Source: Burkholderiales bacterium (GTDB lineage Bacteria; Pseudomonadota; Gammaproteobacteria; Burkholderiales; Burkholderiaceae_C). From it: a stretch of DNA of 64,000 nt. The first letter of the stretch is position 1, and the number at the start of each line of letters is the position of its first letter. Positions 18,836-27,780 of the stretch are shown here, in pieces. The stretch is taken from the NCBI GenBank assembly GCA_016213325.1, contig JACRAY010000011.1, positions 124,001 through 188,000 of the forward strand, given 5' to 3'. The notes beneath the pieces are model-generated. The model ran no database searches. It had not been told where the DNA came from and saw nothing but the letters and a program-made list of their open reading frames with translations. Position numbers and translations under genes: made by a program.

Positions 18836-19420
18836 ATGCCCGTGGACTCACCCGACCTGAAGATCATCGCGCTCATGCAGCGCGTGGCCGCGCGCTCGCG
18901 CGACGGCGAAATCGCCCTGCGCGAGCTGTATGACCTGACTTCGCCCCGGCTTTTCGGGCTGGCCCTGCGCGTGCTGGGCAACCGCGAATGGGCCGAAGAC
19001 GTGCTGCAGGAGGCCTACATCACCATCTGGCGCTCGGCGGGCAACTATCGCGCCACGCTGAGCCCGCCCTTCGCGTGGATGGGGCTGGTGGTGCGCAGCC
19101 GCGCGCTGGACTTCCTGCGGCGCCGCGCCAGCGAGCGGGCGGACGCTGCCGTCGAGCTGGACGAGGCCATCAGCGAAACCGTGGCGGGCGATGCGGCCAA
19201 CCCGATGGATACGACCCAGGCGAGCGAGCAGGCCTGGGCGCTGCACGAGTGCCTGCGCAAGCTCGAGGCGAAGCAGCGAGAGGTGCTGAGCCTGGCCTAC
19301 CTGCGCGACCTGAGCCACAGCGAGCTGGCCAGTGAGCTGAAGCTGCCCCTGGGCACGGTGAAGACCTGGATCCGCCGCGGGCTGGATCAACTGCGGGGCT
19401 GCATGGCCCGCTTCGCGTGA
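18836..19420 (+). CDS. ECF-family RNA polymerase sigma factor (SigK-like)
   Basis: A 194-residue sigma-70 family protein with region 2 (LYDLTSPRLFGLALRVLGNREWAEDVLQ, then WRSAGNYR) and region 4 (LRKLEAKQREVLSLAYLRDLSHSELA, then GTVKTWIRRGLDQL helix-turn-helix). It pairs with an RskA-like anti-sigma that starts 11 bases after its stop. Such pairs answer envelope or oxidative stress. ATG 18836 is taken; the frame is open further upstream across the ppnP promoter, but that extension is unlike any sigma factor. Confidence 0.9.
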   Translation: MPVDSPDLKIIALMQRVAARSRDGEIALRELYDLTSPRLFGLALRVLGNREWAEDVLQEAYITIWRSAGNYRATLSPPFAWMGLVVRSRALDFLRRRASERADAAVELDEAISETVAGDAANPMDTTQASEQAWALHECLRKLEAKQREVLSLAYLRDLSHSELASELKLPLGTVKTWIRRGLDQLRGCMARFA

Positions 19421-19430
19421 GCGGTGCGGC

Positions 19431-20216
19431 ATGGACCTGGCCCGCCACCCCGACCTGCTGGACCGTATCGCGGCTTCTTACGCGCTGGGCACGCTGCGCG
19501 GCGGCGCACGCCGCCGCTTCGAAGCCGTCGCCCGCCAGAGCCCCACCGTGCGTACCGCCGCCATGCTGTGGCAGGAGCGGCTGGTGTCCCTGATGGAACT
19601 GCAGCCTTCGCAGGCGCCCGACCCCAATGTGTGGAAGCGCATCGAGAACGTGCTGGCGGCCGAACGGCAGCCGCAAGCCCCGCCAGCGCCCAGGCGCCGC
19701 TGGTGGCCGGTGCTGGCCCTGGGCGGAGCCCTCGCCACCGTGGTTGCGGTCTCGGTGGCCGTCAAGCTGGCCGGCGACGTGGACCAGCGCGACGCCGAAC
19801 TGGCGCAGCTGCGCCAGCAGGGCACGCAACTCGCCCAGCGCAACGCGCAGCTGCTGGCGCAGTTGCAGGCGCAACCCGACATCCGCTACGTGGCGGTGCT
19901 GGCCGACGACAAGCAATCGGCTTCGATGCTGGCGCTGTTCGACCCGAAGCACAACACGCTCACGCTCAAGCGCGTGGGGGGCTACCAGGAAGCGGCCGAC
20001 AAGTCGCTGCAGCTGTGGGCCCTGACCGAAGGCGGCCCGCGGTCCATGGGTGTGCTGGGCACCGACGCCGTGATGAAGCTGGCTGCGGTGGAACAGCAAC
20101 TGCGCCAGTCGCCGGCGCTCGCAGTGAGCCTGGAGCCCAAGGGCGGCGTGCCGGGCGAGGGCGGCCCGACCGGGCCGGTGCTGTTCAAGGGTGCCGTGTT
20201 GCAGGCACCGTTGTGA
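19431..20216 (+). CDS. RskA-like membrane anti-sigma factor
   Basis: A 261-residue protein with a cytoplasmic anti-sigma domain (residues 1-85, HPDLLDRIAASYALGTLRGGARRRFE), one transmembrane helix at about 91-114, a coiled-coil-like stretch rich in Gln/Leu (QRDAELAQLRQQGTQLAQRN), and the periplasmic RskA domain (FDPKHNTLTLKRVGGYQEA, then KSLQLWALTEGG). This is the SigK/RskA architecture. It sequesters the upstream sigma factor until a periplasmic signal triggers proteolysis. Its stop abuts the stop of the convergent glycine-zipper gene with no gap. Confidence 0.88.
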   Translation: MDLARHPDLLDRIAASYALGTLRGGARRRFEAVARQSPTVRTAAMLWQERLVSLMELQPSQAPDPNVWKRIENVLAAERQPQAPPAPRRRWWPVLALGGALATVVAVSVAVKLAGDVDQRDAELAQLRQQGTQLAQRNAQLLAQLQAQPDIRYVAVLADDKQSASMLALFDPKHNTLTLKRVGGYQEAADKSLQLWALTEGGPRSMGVLGTDAVMKLAAVEQQLRQSPALAVSLEPKGGVPGEGGPTGPVLFKGAVLQAPL

Positions 20217-20900
20217 TCAGCGCCAGCGGCGGTGCCAGTGGCGGCCGCCGTGGTGCACGTAGCCGAAGCTGAACGTGACGGGCGGGTACCAGTAATACGG
20301 CGCAGGGCGCACGTACGTGTAGCTGGGGTACACGACCGTGTGCAGCGTTTCCGCCGGCACCACGACAGGTGCGACCTGCGACACCGGCGGCGCGGTCACC
20401 AGCGGCTGGCCGGCCGCGGGCGGGCGCGCGTCGGGCACGGGCGTCACCTGCAGTTGCACCGTCGGGCCGGGGTCGTTGGGCATGCGCGCCGTGTACTGCT
20501 TGCCGCCGAACTCGTAGGTCACGTCGTAGCCGACTGCGCGGTTTTCGTACGAAGTCTGCGGCGTGCAGTTCTGCACCTGCTGCGTGGCATACGGCGCACC
20601 GCCTTGGGCTTCGGCGCTGTTGCCGAGCAGCGCGCCGCCGACGGTGCCGGCCATGGTGGCTGCGATGCGGCCGCTGCCGCTGCCGATCTGGCTGCCGATG
20701 GCAGCCCCGGCGATGGCGCCGAACAGGCCGCCGAGGCCGCTGGTCTGGGGCTGCGCCGCGGGGACCACCTGGTTGCTGCAGACCTGCCGCTGCACGGCCA
20801 CCTGCTGGATGACGGGAACGCTGGAAATGACCCTGCCGGTTTCCTGCGCCAGGGCGCCGGCGGCTACGAGCGCCAATGGGATGACGGCTAGCTGTTTCAT
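20217..20900 (-). CDS. Glycine-zipper 2TM domain exported protein
   Basis: A 227-residue protein with a signal peptide ending near ALA-Q. A glycine-zipper segment follows at about residues 50-95, with GxxxGxxxG-type spacing in GGLFGAIAGAAIGSQIGSGSGR and GTVGGALLG, as in SlyB/Rickettsia 17-kDa antigens. Two Cys residues flank it (CSNQ, NCTPQ), and a Pro/Val-rich region and a Tyr/Trp/His/Arg-rich tail end it. It is probably outer-membrane or periplasm associated. It is convergent with the anti-sigma gene and may belong to the envelope-stress theme of that locus, though this is only positional. Confidence 0.75.
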   Translation of the reverse strand: MKQLAVIPLALVAAGALAQETGRVISSVPVIQQVAVQRQVCSNQVVPAAQPQTSGLGGLFGAIAGAAIGSQIGSGSGRIAATMAGTVGGALLGNSAEAQGGAPYATQQVQNCTPQTSYENRAVGYDVTYEFGGKQYTARMPNDPGPTVQLQVTPVPDARPPAAGQPLVTAPPVSQVAPVVVPAETLHTVVYPSYTYVRPAPYYWYPPVTFSFGYVHHGGRHWHRRWR

Positions 20901-20997
20901 GCGATTTCCCTCTCTACTGCCTGGGTGCACAAATTTTAGGCACTGCAGAGCCAAAACGGCATCAAAAGGGGTAAAGATGCGGTAAAAATCCCGCGTT

Positions 20998-21351
20998 TCA
21001 GCGCTCTGCCAGCGCCGACCAGGCTTTGTCGTCGAAGCCGACCGTTGTCGGCCCGCCCCACTCCACCACGGGCCGCTTGATCACGCTGGGCGTGGCCAGC
21101 ATCACCGCGCGGGCCGATGCCGCGTCGCGCACGCCGTCCTGCGTGGCGGCGTCGAGCTTGCGCCACATGGTGCCCTTGCGGTTGAGCAGCTTCTCCCAAC
21201 CCACTTCGCGCAGCCAGGCGTCGAGCCGCTGCTCGGGCACGCCCTGCTTCTTGAAGTCGTGAAACTCGTAGGCGACGCCCTGGCCCTCGAGCCAGGCGCG
21301 CGCCTTCTTCACCGTGTCGCAGTTGGTGATGCCGTACAGGATGATGGCCAT
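20998..21351 (-). CDS. Spx/ArsC-like reductase family protein (YffB type)
   Basis: A 117-residue thioredoxin-fold protein. GITNCDTVKKARAWLEGQG holds the single N-terminal Cys (Cys11, no CxxC), and VIKRPVVEWG is the family's C-terminal cis-Pro region. YffB proteins are glutathione-dependent, and their substrate is uncertain. The gene is divergent from folC with a 25-base gap. Confidence 0.88.
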   Translation of the reverse strand: MAIILYGITNCDTVKKARAWLEGQGVAYEFHDFKKQGVPEQRLDAWLREVGWEKLLNRKGTMWRKLDAATQDGVRDAASARAVMLATPSVIKRPVVEWGGPTTVGFDDKAWSALAER

Positions 21352-21376
21352 GGCGCGATCTTAGACAATCGGCGGC

Positions 21377-22666
21377 ATGAAGAACCTCGACGAGTGGCTG
21401 GCGTACTGCGAGCGCCAGCACCCGCAAGCGATTGCCCTGGGACTGGAGCGGGTAGCCGGGGTGTGGGCGCGCATGGGCCATGCCTTCACCTGCCCGGTGG
21501 TCACGGTGGCCGGCACCAACGGCAAGGGGTCGACCTGCGCCATGCTGGAAGCCATTGCCCTGCAGGCGGGCTGGAAGACCGGCGTGTACACCTCGCCGCA
21601 CCTGGTGCGCTTCGAGGAGCGCTGCCGCATCGATGGCGAGATCGTGCAAGCGCAGCAGTTGCTGCCGCACTTCCAGGCCGTCGAGGACGCGCGCGGCGAC
21701 ACGCCGCTCACGTACTTCGAATTCACCACGCTGGCCATCATGAGCCTGCTGGCCGCGTCGCCGCTCGACGTCGCCATCCTCGAAGTGGGACTGGGCGGTC
21801 GGCTCGACGCGGTGAACGTGGTCGATGCCGACTGCGCCATCATCACCAGCATCGACCTGGACCACATGGAGTACCTGGGCCCCGACCGCGAGAGCATAGG
21901 CCGCGAGAAGGCCGGCATCCTGCGTGAAGGCCGCCCCGCCATCGTCAGCGACCCGGCGCCGCCGCACAGCGTGATCCAGTACGCCACCGCCATCGGCGCC
22001 GACCTGTGGCTGCAGGGCCGCGACTTCAACTTCTCCGGCGACAAGCAGCAATGGGCCTGGGCCGGGCGCGGCCGCCGCTATGCCGGGCTTGCGTACCCCG
22101 CGCTGCGCGGTGCCAACCAGTTGGTGAACGCGTCGGGCGTGCTGGCGGCGCTCGAAGCGCTCAGGCCGCGCCTGCCCGTGACCGCGCAGGCGGTGCGCAA
22201 CGGCTTGGCGATGGTGGAGCTGCCGGGGCGCTTCCAGATCATTCCCGGCCAGCCCACGCTGGTGCTGGACGTCGCGCACAACCCGCACTCGGTGGCTGCC
22301 CTGGCGGCCAACCTCGACGCCATGGGCTTCTTCCCCACCACGCACGCGGTGTTCGGCGCCATGGCGGACAAGGACCTGGTACCCATGTTCGCCCGCATGA
22401 ACCCGCTGGTGGACCGCTGGTACTTCACCGGCCTGCCCACGCCGCGCGCTGCCGGCGCGCAGCAACTCCAGGCACTGTGGCGCGGCACGTCCACGCGCAG
22501 CGACGTGCAGGCGAGCACCCACACGACGCCGCAGGATGCGCTGGCCGCTGCAGTGGCCGCAGCAGGGCCCGCTGATAGAATCCTGGTGTTCGGATCGTTC
22601 TTCACGGTGGGGGGCGTCCTCAAGGACGGCGTGCCCCGCCTGAACGGCAAGCACCTGGCCACGTAA
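21377..22666 (+). CDS. folC: Bifunctional folylpolyglutamate / dihydrofolate synthase
   Basis: A 429-residue Mur-ligase-fold enzyme that adds glutamate to dihydropteroate and to tetrahydrofolates. The P-loop TVAGTNGKGSTCAMLE sits near residue 42, with YTSPHLVRFEER next, and VLDVAHNPHSVAAL marks the C-terminal domain. It starts the conserved Burkholderiales order folC-dedD-cvpA-purF, all closely packed on the plus strand. Confidence 0.95.
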   Translation: MKNLDEWLAYCERQHPQAIALGLERVAGVWARMGHAFTCPVVTVAGTNGKGSTCAMLEAIALQAGWKTGVYTSPHLVRFEERCRIDGEIVQAQQLLPHFQAVEDARGDTPLTYFEFTTLAIMSLLAASPLDVAILEVGLGGRLDAVNVVDADCAIITSIDLDHMEYLGPDRESIGREKAGILREGRPAIVSDPAPPHSVIQYATAIGADLWLQGRDFNFSGDKQQWAWAGRGRRYAGLAYPALRGANQLVNASGVLAALEALRPRLPVTAQAVRNGLAMVELPGRFQIIPGQPTLVLDVAHNPHSVAALAANLDAMGFFPTTHAVFGAMADKDLVPMFARMNPLVDRWYFTGLPTPRAAGAQQLQALWRGTSTRSDVQASTHTTPQDALAAAVAAAGPADRILVFGSFFTVGGVLKDGVPRLNGKHLAT

Positions 22667-22675
22667 CTCACATTC

Positions 22676-23380
22676 ATGGCCCTGTTCAAGTCACGCAAGA
22701 GTGCCGACGAGGCCTCGTCGGCCCCGCCGAGCGAGAGCATCGAGGCCATGCGCCGCCGGGCGCGCCACCGGCTGATCGGTGCCTCCATGCTGGTGCTGGT
22801 GGGCGTGGTCGGCTTCCCGTTGCTGTTCGACACGCAGCCGCGGCCCATTCCGGTCGACATTCCCATCGAGATCCCCGACCGCAACAAGGTGAAACCGCTG
22901 GCCGTGCCGGCGCTGCCGGCACCGCAGGCGTCGGGCGTGGTAGCGGCCGCTTCGGTGCCCGCGCAGAAAGCGCCCGAGAAGGTGGAGGTGGCCAAGGTCG
23001 AGGCTGCCAAGCCCGAGCCGAAGCCGGAACCGAAGGCGGAAGCCAAGCCCGAGCCCAAGCCCGAAGTGAAGACCGAAGCCAAGCCGGACGACGGCGCGCG
23101 TGCGCAGGCACTGCTGGAAGGCAAGCTGCTGGACGAACCCATTGGCACCGACGGCCGCTTCGTCGTGCAGGTCGGCGCCTTCACCGATGCGAACAAGGTG
23201 CGCGAGACGCGCCTGAAGGTCGAGCGGGCCGGCATGAAGACATACACCCACGTGGCCGAGACCAAGGAAGGCAAGCTGATCCGCGTGCGGGTCGGGCCGT
23301 TCGCCACGCGGGCAGAAGCCGACAGGGCGGCGGAGAAGATCAAGGGGCTGGAATTGCAGGCCCGGATCCTCACCTTGTAG
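22676..23380 (+). CDS. dedD: SPOR-domain cell-division protein (DedD-like)
   Basis: A 234-residue protein with a short cytoplasmic start, one membrane helix (RLIGASMLVLVGVVGFPLLF, about residues 28-47), a long Lys/Pro/Glu linker with a degenerate EAKPEPKPE repeat, and a C-terminal SPOR domain (FVVQVGAFTDANKVRETR, then RVRVGPFATRAEADR) that binds denuded peptidoglycan at septa. It lies nine bases after folC and three before cvpA. Confidence 0.9.
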   Translation: MALFKSRKSADEASSAPPSESIEAMRRRARHRLIGASMLVLVGVVGFPLLFDTQPRPIPVDIPIEIPDRNKVKPLAVPALPAPQASGVVAAASVPAQKAPEKVEVAKVEAAKPEPKPEPKAEAKPEPKPEVKTEAKPDDGARAQALLEGKLLDEPIGTDGRFVVQVGAFTDANKVRETRLKVERAGMKTYTHVAETKEGKLIRVRVGPFATRAEADRAAEKIKGLELQARILTL

Positions 23381-23382
23381 GC

Positions 23383-23874
23383 ATGGTCGCCACTCTCGAC
23401 TGGGTGGTGCTGGCAGTGCTGCTGGTGTCGGTGCTGCTGGGCGTGTTGCGCGGCCTGGTTTACGAGGTGCTGTCGGTGCTGAGCTGGCTGGCGGCCTTCG
23501 TCGTGGCACAGTGGCTGGCGCCGGACGTGGCCGTGATGCTGCCGATGGGCGAAGCGGGCGAGGCCATCCGTTATGCAGGGGCTTTCCTGGTGGTGTTCAT
23601 CGCCACGGTGTTTGCCGGGGGCCTGCTGGCGTGGCTGACGAAGAAAATGGTGGAGGCGGTGGGCCTGAGGCCGGTGGACCGGACCCTGGGCGCCGCTTTC
23701 GGGCTGGTGCGCGGCATCGTGCTGGTGCTGGTGCTGGCCGTTGTGGTGCACGTGACGCCGCTGAAGAACGGCGAGTGGTGGACGGAATCGAGAACCGCGG
23801 ACGTCGCCACGGCGGCGTTGCGCGGCTTGCAGCCGGTGCTGCCGGATCGTTTCGGCCGGTACCTACCGGTGTAA
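23383..23874 (+). CDS. cvpA: CvpA family membrane protein
   Basis: A 163-residue protein with four membrane helices starting at residues 8, 27, 65 and 105. The pattern VLAVLLVSVLLGVLRGLVYEVLSV and AAFGLVRGIVLVLVL is CvpA-like. CvpA was named for colicin V production and generally precedes purF; its own function is linked to envelope integrity. It is followed by a dispersed palindrome and then purF. Confidence 0.88.
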   Translation: MVATLDWVVLAVLLVSVLLGVLRGLVYEVLSVLSWLAAFVVAQWLAPDVAVMLPMGEAGEAIRYAGAFLVVFIATVFAGGLLAWLTKKMVEAVGLRPVDRTLGAAFGLVRGIVLVLVLAVVVHVTPLKNGEWWTESRTADVATAALRGLQPVLPDRFGRYLPV

Positions 23875-23894
23875 TGCTTCGGGTATGAATGTAG

Positions 23895-23913
23895 GCTGGG
23901 GTAACACCCCAGC
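23895..23913. repeat. Dispersed palindrome, copy 2 (GCTGGGGT-AAC-ACCCCAGC)
   Basis: A perfect eight-base inverted repeat with a three-base loop, in the 56-base cvpA-purF gap and 17 bases before the purF ATG. The left flank GTAG matches the right-flank CTAC of the copy at 39987. Here it could also influence purF translation by forming a hairpin next to its ribosome binding site. Confidence 0.8.
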
Positions 23914-23930
23914 GTTTGAAGGAACGGCAT

Positions 23931-25439
23931 ATGTGTGGAATCGTCGGCGTCGTCAGCAGCGGCCCGGTCAACCAGCTGATCTATGACGCCCTGCTGCTGC
24001 TGCAGCATCGCGGGCAGGATGCCGCGGGCATCGTCACGCAGGTGGGCCGCAAGGTGTTCATGCACAAGGCCAAGGGCATGGTGCGCGACGTGTTCCGCAC
24101 GCGCAACATGCGCGCGCTGCCGGGCAACGTGGGGCTGGGCCAGGTGCGCTACCCGACGGCCGGCAACGCCTACAGCGAAGAGGAGGCGCAGCCCTTCTAC
24201 GTGAACGCGCCCTTCGGCATCACGCTGGCGCACAACGGCAACCTGACCAATGCGCAGGTGCTGAAGACCGAGCTGTTCACCACCGACCACCGCCACATCA
24301 ACACCGAGAGCGACACCGAGGTGCTGCTGAACGTGTTCGCGCACGAACTCGAGAAGGCCACGCGCGGCCTGCCGCTGAAACCCGAAGACGTCTTCACGGC
24401 CGTCTGCAACGTGCACCGGCGCGTGCGCGGCTCGTATGCGGTGGTGGCGCTGATCGCCGGGCACGGCCTGGTCGCGTTCCGCGACCCGTTCGGCATCAGG
24501 CCGCTGAGCATCGGGCGCGGCGCCGATGGCACGGTGATGGTCGCCAGCGAATCCGTCACGCTGGAGGGCACCGGCCACAAGTTCGAGCGCACCGTGCAGC
24601 CGGGCGAAGCGGTGTTCGTCGACCTGGAAGGCCGCTTGCACGCGCAGCAGTGCGCCGACAAGCCGCAATTGTTCCCCTGCATCTTCGAATTCGTCTACCT
24701 GGCGCGGCCCGACTCGGTGATGGACGGCATTTCGGTGTACCAGGCGCGCCTGAACCTGGGCGAGACGCTCGCCAAGCGCGTGGTGTCCACCGTGCCGCCC
24801 AACGAGATCGACGTGGTGATCCCGATCCCCGAGTCCAGCCGGCCCAGCGCCATGCAGCTGGCGCAGCTGCTCGGGCTGCCCTACCGCGAAGGCTTCGTGA
24901 AGAACCGCTACGTGGGCCGCACCTTCATCATGCCGGGGCAGGGCGTGCGCAAGAAGTCGGTGCGCCAGAAACTCAACGTGATCGGCAGCGAGTTCAAGGG
25001 CCGCAACGTGCTGCTGGTCGACGACTCGATCGTGCGCGGCACCACCAGCCAGGAAATCGTGCAGATGGCGCGCGACGCCGGCGCGCGCAAGGTGTTCCTG
25101 GCCAGCGCCGCGCCGCCGGTGCGCTACCCCAACGTGTACGGCATCGACATGCCCACGCACACCGAGCTGGTGGCGCACGGCCGCACGGTCGACGAGATCC
25201 GCGAGATCATCGGCTGCGACGCGCTGATCTACCAGGACGTGGACGGCATGAAGAAGGCCATAGGCTCGCTCAACCCCATGCTCGACGGCTTCGACGCGTC
25301 GTGCTTCGACGGCGTGTACGTCACGGGCGACGTCAATGCCGAGGACATTGCGCGCATCAACGAGGCGCGTGTCGGCCAGGAAGACCCGCTGGAAGAAAAC
25401 ACGTCGCGGCTGTCCATCCCGAACGCACAGGAAGCGTAG
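23931..25439 (+). CDS. purF: Amidophosphoribosyltransferase
   Basis: A 502-residue enzyme for the first committed step of purine synthesis (PRPP plus glutamine to phosphoribosylamine). It starts Met-Cys-Gly-Ile-Val-Gly, so Cys2 is the N-terminal nucleophile of the glutaminase domain, and this decides the ATG at 23931 over an in-frame 23916 start. The PRPP loop [19 protein letters not shown] is near residue 360. Two in-family Ser/Arg-rich segments ([15 protein letters not shown]) are intact. Confidence 0.96.
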   Translation: MCGIVGVVSSGPVNQLIYDALLLLQHRGQDAAGIVTQVGRKVFMHKAKGMVRDVFRTRNMRALPGNVGLGQVRYPTAGNAYSEEEAQPFYVNAPFGITLAHNGNLTNAQVLKTELFTTDHRHINTESDTEVLLNVFAHELEKATRGLPLKPEDVFTAVCNVHRRVRGSYAVVALIAGHGLVAFRDPFGIRPLSIGRGADGTVMVASESVTLEGTGHKFERTVQPGEAVFVDLEGRLHAQQCADKPQLFPCIFEFVYLARPDSVMDGISVYQARLNLGETLAKRVVSTVPPNEIDVVIPIPESSRPSAMQLAQLLGLPYREGFVKNRYVGRTFIMPGQGVRKKSVRQKLNVIGSEFKGRNVLLVDDSIVRGTTSQEIVQMARDAGARKVFLASAAPPVRYPNVYGIDMPTHTELVAHGRTVDEIREIIGCDALIYQDVDGMKKAIGSLNPMLDGFDASCFDGVYVTGDVNAEDIARINEARVGQEDPLEENTSRLSIPNAQEA

Positions 25440-26822
25440 TTGAAAGTCCGTACCCGTTTCGCCCCATCCCCCACGGGGTTCATCCACCTGGGCAACATCC
25501 GCTCGGCGCTGTACCCGTGGGCCTTCGCGCGCTCGCAGGGCGGCGTCTTCATCCTGCGCATCGAGGACACCGACGTCGAGCGGTCTTCGCAGGCTGCGGT
25601 CGACGTGATCCTCGAAGGCATGCAGTGGCTGGGCCTCGACCACGACGAGGGGCCGTTCTACCAGATGGAGCGCATGGACCGCTACCGCGAAGTCGTCGAG
25701 CAGATGAAGCAAAGCGGCCTGGTCTACCCCTGCTACATGAGCGTGGAAGAGCTTGACGCGCTGCGCGAGCGGCAGATGCTGGCCAAGGAAAAGCCGCGCT
25801 ACGACGGCACCTGGCGCCCCGAGCCGGGCAAGGCCCTTCCGCCCGTGCCCGCCGGCGTGAAGCCGGTGTACCGCTTCAGGAACCCGGTGGGCGGCGTGGT
25901 GGCGTGGGACGACAAGGTGAAGGGCCGCATCGAGATCAGCAACGACGAACTGGACGACCTGGTCATCGCGCGGCCCGACGGCACGCCCACGTACAACTTC
26001 TGCGTGGTGGTCGACGACATCGACATGAAGATCACGCACGTGATCCGCGGCGACGACCACGTGAACAACACGCCGCGGCAAATCAACATCTTCCGCGCGC
26101 TGCGGCACGAGCCCCCGGTGTACGCGCACCTGCCCACGGTGCTGAACGAGCAGGGCGAGAAGATGAGCAAGCGCCACGGCGCCAAGGCCGTCACCTGGTA
26201 CCGCGACGAAGGCTACCTGCCCGACGGCATGGTGAACTACCTCGCGCGCCTGGGCTGGTCGCACGGCGACGACGAGATCTTCAGCCGCGAGCAGTTCCTG
26301 CAGTGGTTCGACCTGGATCACCTGGGGCGCAGCGCCGCGCAGTTCGACGAGGCCAAGCTGCGCTGGGTGAATGCGCAGCACATGAAGGCGACGCCCGACG
26401 ACCGGCTGGCCGCATTGGTGGAGCCGCTGCTCCAGCAGCGAGGCGCGGCGCCGGACGCGCGCCTGAGCGCCATCTGCGGCCTGCTGAAGGACCGTTGCGA
26501 GACGACGGTCGCCCTGGCCGCCTGGGCACAACGCTTCTATGACGAGCCGCAGCGCAACGAGGAAGAGGCCGCGAAGCACCTGACCGACGCCGTGAAACCG
26601 GCCGTCTCGATGCTGGCGAAGATGCTCGAGGGCGGCCCGTGGACGAGAGAGGCGATTGCCGAATCGATCAAGGAAACGCTGCGCGCCACCGGCCTGAAGA
26701 TGCCGCAGCTGGCCATGCCGGTGCGGGTGCTGGTCATGGGCACGGCGCAGACGCCGTCGCTGGACGCGGTGCTGGCGTTGTGCACGCGCGAACAGGTTTT
26801 GCGGCGGCTGCGGGCCCTGTAA
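25440..26822 (+). CDS. gltX: Glutamyl-tRNA synthetase
   Basis: A 460-residue class I synthetase. The HIGH-type signature is HLGN (residues 16-19) in [17 protein letters not shown], and the KMSKS-type signature is KMSKR at 241-245. The start is a TTG directly after the purF stop with no gap, so its synthesis probably depends on purF translation. It is followed by three tRNA genes, including tRNA-Glu, the substrate of this enzyme. Confidence 0.95.
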   Translation: MKVRTRFAPSPTGFIHLGNIRSALYPWAFARSQGGVFILRIEDTDVERSSQAAVDVILEGMQWLGLDHDEGPFYQMERMDRYREVVEQMKQSGLVYPCYMSVEELDALRERQMLAKEKPRYDGTWRPEPGKALPPVPAGVKPVYRFRNPVGGVVAWDDKVKGRIEISNDELDDLVIARPDGTPTYNFCVVVDDIDMKITHVIRGDDHVNNTPRQINIFRALRHEPPVYAHLPTVLNEQGEKMSKRHGAKAVTWYRDEGYLPDGMVNYLARLGWSHGDDEIFSREQFLQWFDLDHLGRSAAQFDEAKLRWVNAQHMKATPDDRLAALVEPLLQQRGAAPDARLSAICGLLKDRCETTVALAAWAQRFYDEPQRNEEEAAKHLTDAVKPAVSMLAKMLEGGPWTREAIAESIKETLRATGLKMPQLAMPVRVLVMGTAQTPSLDAVLALCTREQVLRRLRAL

Positions 26823-26832
26823 AAAACCAAGC

Positions 26833-26838
26833 TATAAT
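26833..26838 (+). promoter_or_regulatory. -10 hexamer of the tRNA operon promoter
   Basis: TATAAT, a perfect sigma-70 -10 box, lies 20 bases before tRNA-Ala in an AT-rich island after gltX. No good -35 is found at the expected distance. A GC-rich discriminator follows, as is usual for stringently controlled stable RNA promoters. Confidence 0.65.
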
Positions 26839-26857
26839 GCGAGGCTCGACACCCAAC

Positions 26858-26933
<76 letters not shown>

Positions 26934-26961
26934 AAAGTGTCGGAAAATCAGTCCAGGTTTT

Positions 26962-27037
26962 GACCCTATCGTCTAGAGGCCTAGGACATCACCCTTTCAC
27001 GGTGAGTACCGGGGTTCGAATCCCCGTAGGGTCGCCA
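26962..27037 (+). tRNA. tRNA-Glu (TTC anticodon)
   Basis: A 76-base tRNA with acceptor GACCCTA/TAGGGTC, D-arm CGTCTAGAGGCCTAGGACA, anticodon loop CTTTCAC with TTC, T-arm GGGGTTCGAATCCCC and a GCCA end. It lies 28 bases after tRNA-Ala. Confidence 0.97.
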
Positions 27038-27086
27038 AGTTATGCGGTACTTGGCCCTCGCAAGGGGGCGAAAGCCGCAGCCACGC

Positions 27087-27163
27087 GGAGTGGTAGTTCA
27101 GTTGGTTAGAATACCGGCCTGTCACGCCGGGGGTCGCGGGTTCGAGTCCCGTCCACTCCGCCA
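27087..27163 (+). tRNA. tRNA-Asp (GTC anticodon)
   Basis: A 77-base tRNA with acceptor GGAGTGG/CCACTCC, D-arm TAGTTCAGTTGGTTAGAATA, anticodon loop CTGTCAC with GTC, T-arm CGGGTTCGAGTCCCG and a GCCA end. Confidence 0.97.
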
Positions 27164-27176
27164 TCGACGAAGCAAG

Positions 27177-27204
27177 TACGGGCCCTGGCGGCCCGTATTT
27201 TTTT
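27177..27204 (+). terminator. Rho-independent terminator of the tRNA operon
   Basis: The stem TACGGGCC/GGCCCGTA with a five-base loop is followed at once by seven T residues. It closes the gltX-tRNA transcription unit 14 bases after tRNA-Asp. Confidence 0.92.
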
Positions 27205-27211
27205 GGTTGGA

Positions 27212-27427
27212 TCAACCCGCACGATCCAGCTTGTCGAGCAAGGCCAGCGCCCGCTTGGGGTTGCCTCGGGCCGCGCGCGTTTCGAACCGCACCTTGGCGT
27301 CATAGTTGGCAAGCGCGACCGTCGCCAGTTCGTCAATGAGCTTGTTGACGCTGATGGAGTTGGACCGTGCGAGGGCCTTCAGCCGTTCATGCTTGTCATC
27401 GGGCAAACGGATGGTCAATGTGGACAT
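27212..27427 (-). CDS. Orphan RHH/HicB-like antitoxin
   Basis: A 71-residue protein with an N-terminal ribbon-helix-helix (MSTLTIRLPDDKHERLKALA, then SVNKLIDELATVALANYDA) and a C-terminal tail rich in Arg/Leu (RALALLDKLDRAG) that would wrap a toxin. GGAGGT precedes the ATG at 27427; the longer frame to 27445 is unlikely. Its start overlaps the 3' end of a frameshifted PIN-toxin remnant (toxin stop at 27415), so it is the surviving half of a type II module. RHH antitoxins usually repress their own promoter, but that promoter would have been lost with the toxin's 5' end. Confidence 0.8.
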   Translation of the reverse strand: MSTLTIRLPDDKHERLKALARSNSISVNKLIDELATVALANYDAKVRFETRAARGNPKRALALLDKLDRAG

Positions 27428-27690
27428 GGGAATACCTCCAGGCATCGTTCGGGCGTAAGCACTTTGAGAGAGGGAAACTTCAATTCTCCACGCGACACGT
27501 CGCGCAGATTCGCGTCACGATCGCGTCTGCCTGCGCGGCCACGCCGAGTTCGATGAGGTGGTTGTCGGCCTCATCGGGAAGGTTGGGGCGCCACGCATAA
27601 AAGACTTCGACCCAGCGGCACCGATTCAGGAAGCCGTCTTGGCCAGCGTGGAGGCGACAGAGCGTGCGGCGCTCTTTCCTTTGCCTCGGC
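27415..27690 (-). pseudogene. PIN-domain toxin remnant, 5'-truncated and frameshifted
   Basis: Reading leftwards from about 27690, the frame gives FLNRCRWVEVFYAWRPNLP, then DEADNHLIELGVAAQADAIVTR, which is the C-terminal half of the PIN-family putative toxins, with the conserved PNLPDEADNH and VTRNLRD motifs. At about 27510 one base is missing: the current frame runs into a stop, and a single added base restores NLRDVSRGELKFPSLKVLTP and then a stop overlapping the antitoxin start. The N-terminal half with the first catalytic Asp is absent; the sequence changes to the 44-bp promoter element at 27689-27732. It is clearly dead. Confidence 0.75.
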
Positions 27691-27732
27691 TTACCGCAGG
27701 TTTACCGGCGATTTCGTCCGCTTTCGGGACTT
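27689..27732 (+). promoter_or_regulatory. Duplicated promoter element, copy A (TTACCG direct repeat)
   Basis: A 44-bp segment 41/44 identical to 29863-29906. It holds TTACCG at 27691 and again at 27702, an 11-base period that is the classical spacing for PhoB/OmpR-type winged-helix proteins. It lies 48 bases before the ATG of the first small secreted protein. The adjacent CadC-like regulator is the obvious candidate ligand. Confidence 0.6.
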
Positions 27733-27780
27733 TCCTTGCGACTGCGAACAATGTTCGCGTGGCAACCTGAGGAGAGACTC

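Noticed and set aside
23571..26579. 1002-residue minus-strand frame opposite purF and gltX
   Set aside because: It is a shadow produced by GC-rich third codon positions; it covers two certain enzymes.
27085..27161. tRNA-Asp starting two bases earlier with acceptor GCGGAGT
   Set aside because: That register leaves no discriminator plus CCA; GGAGTGG/CCACTCC gives a standard G-CCA end.
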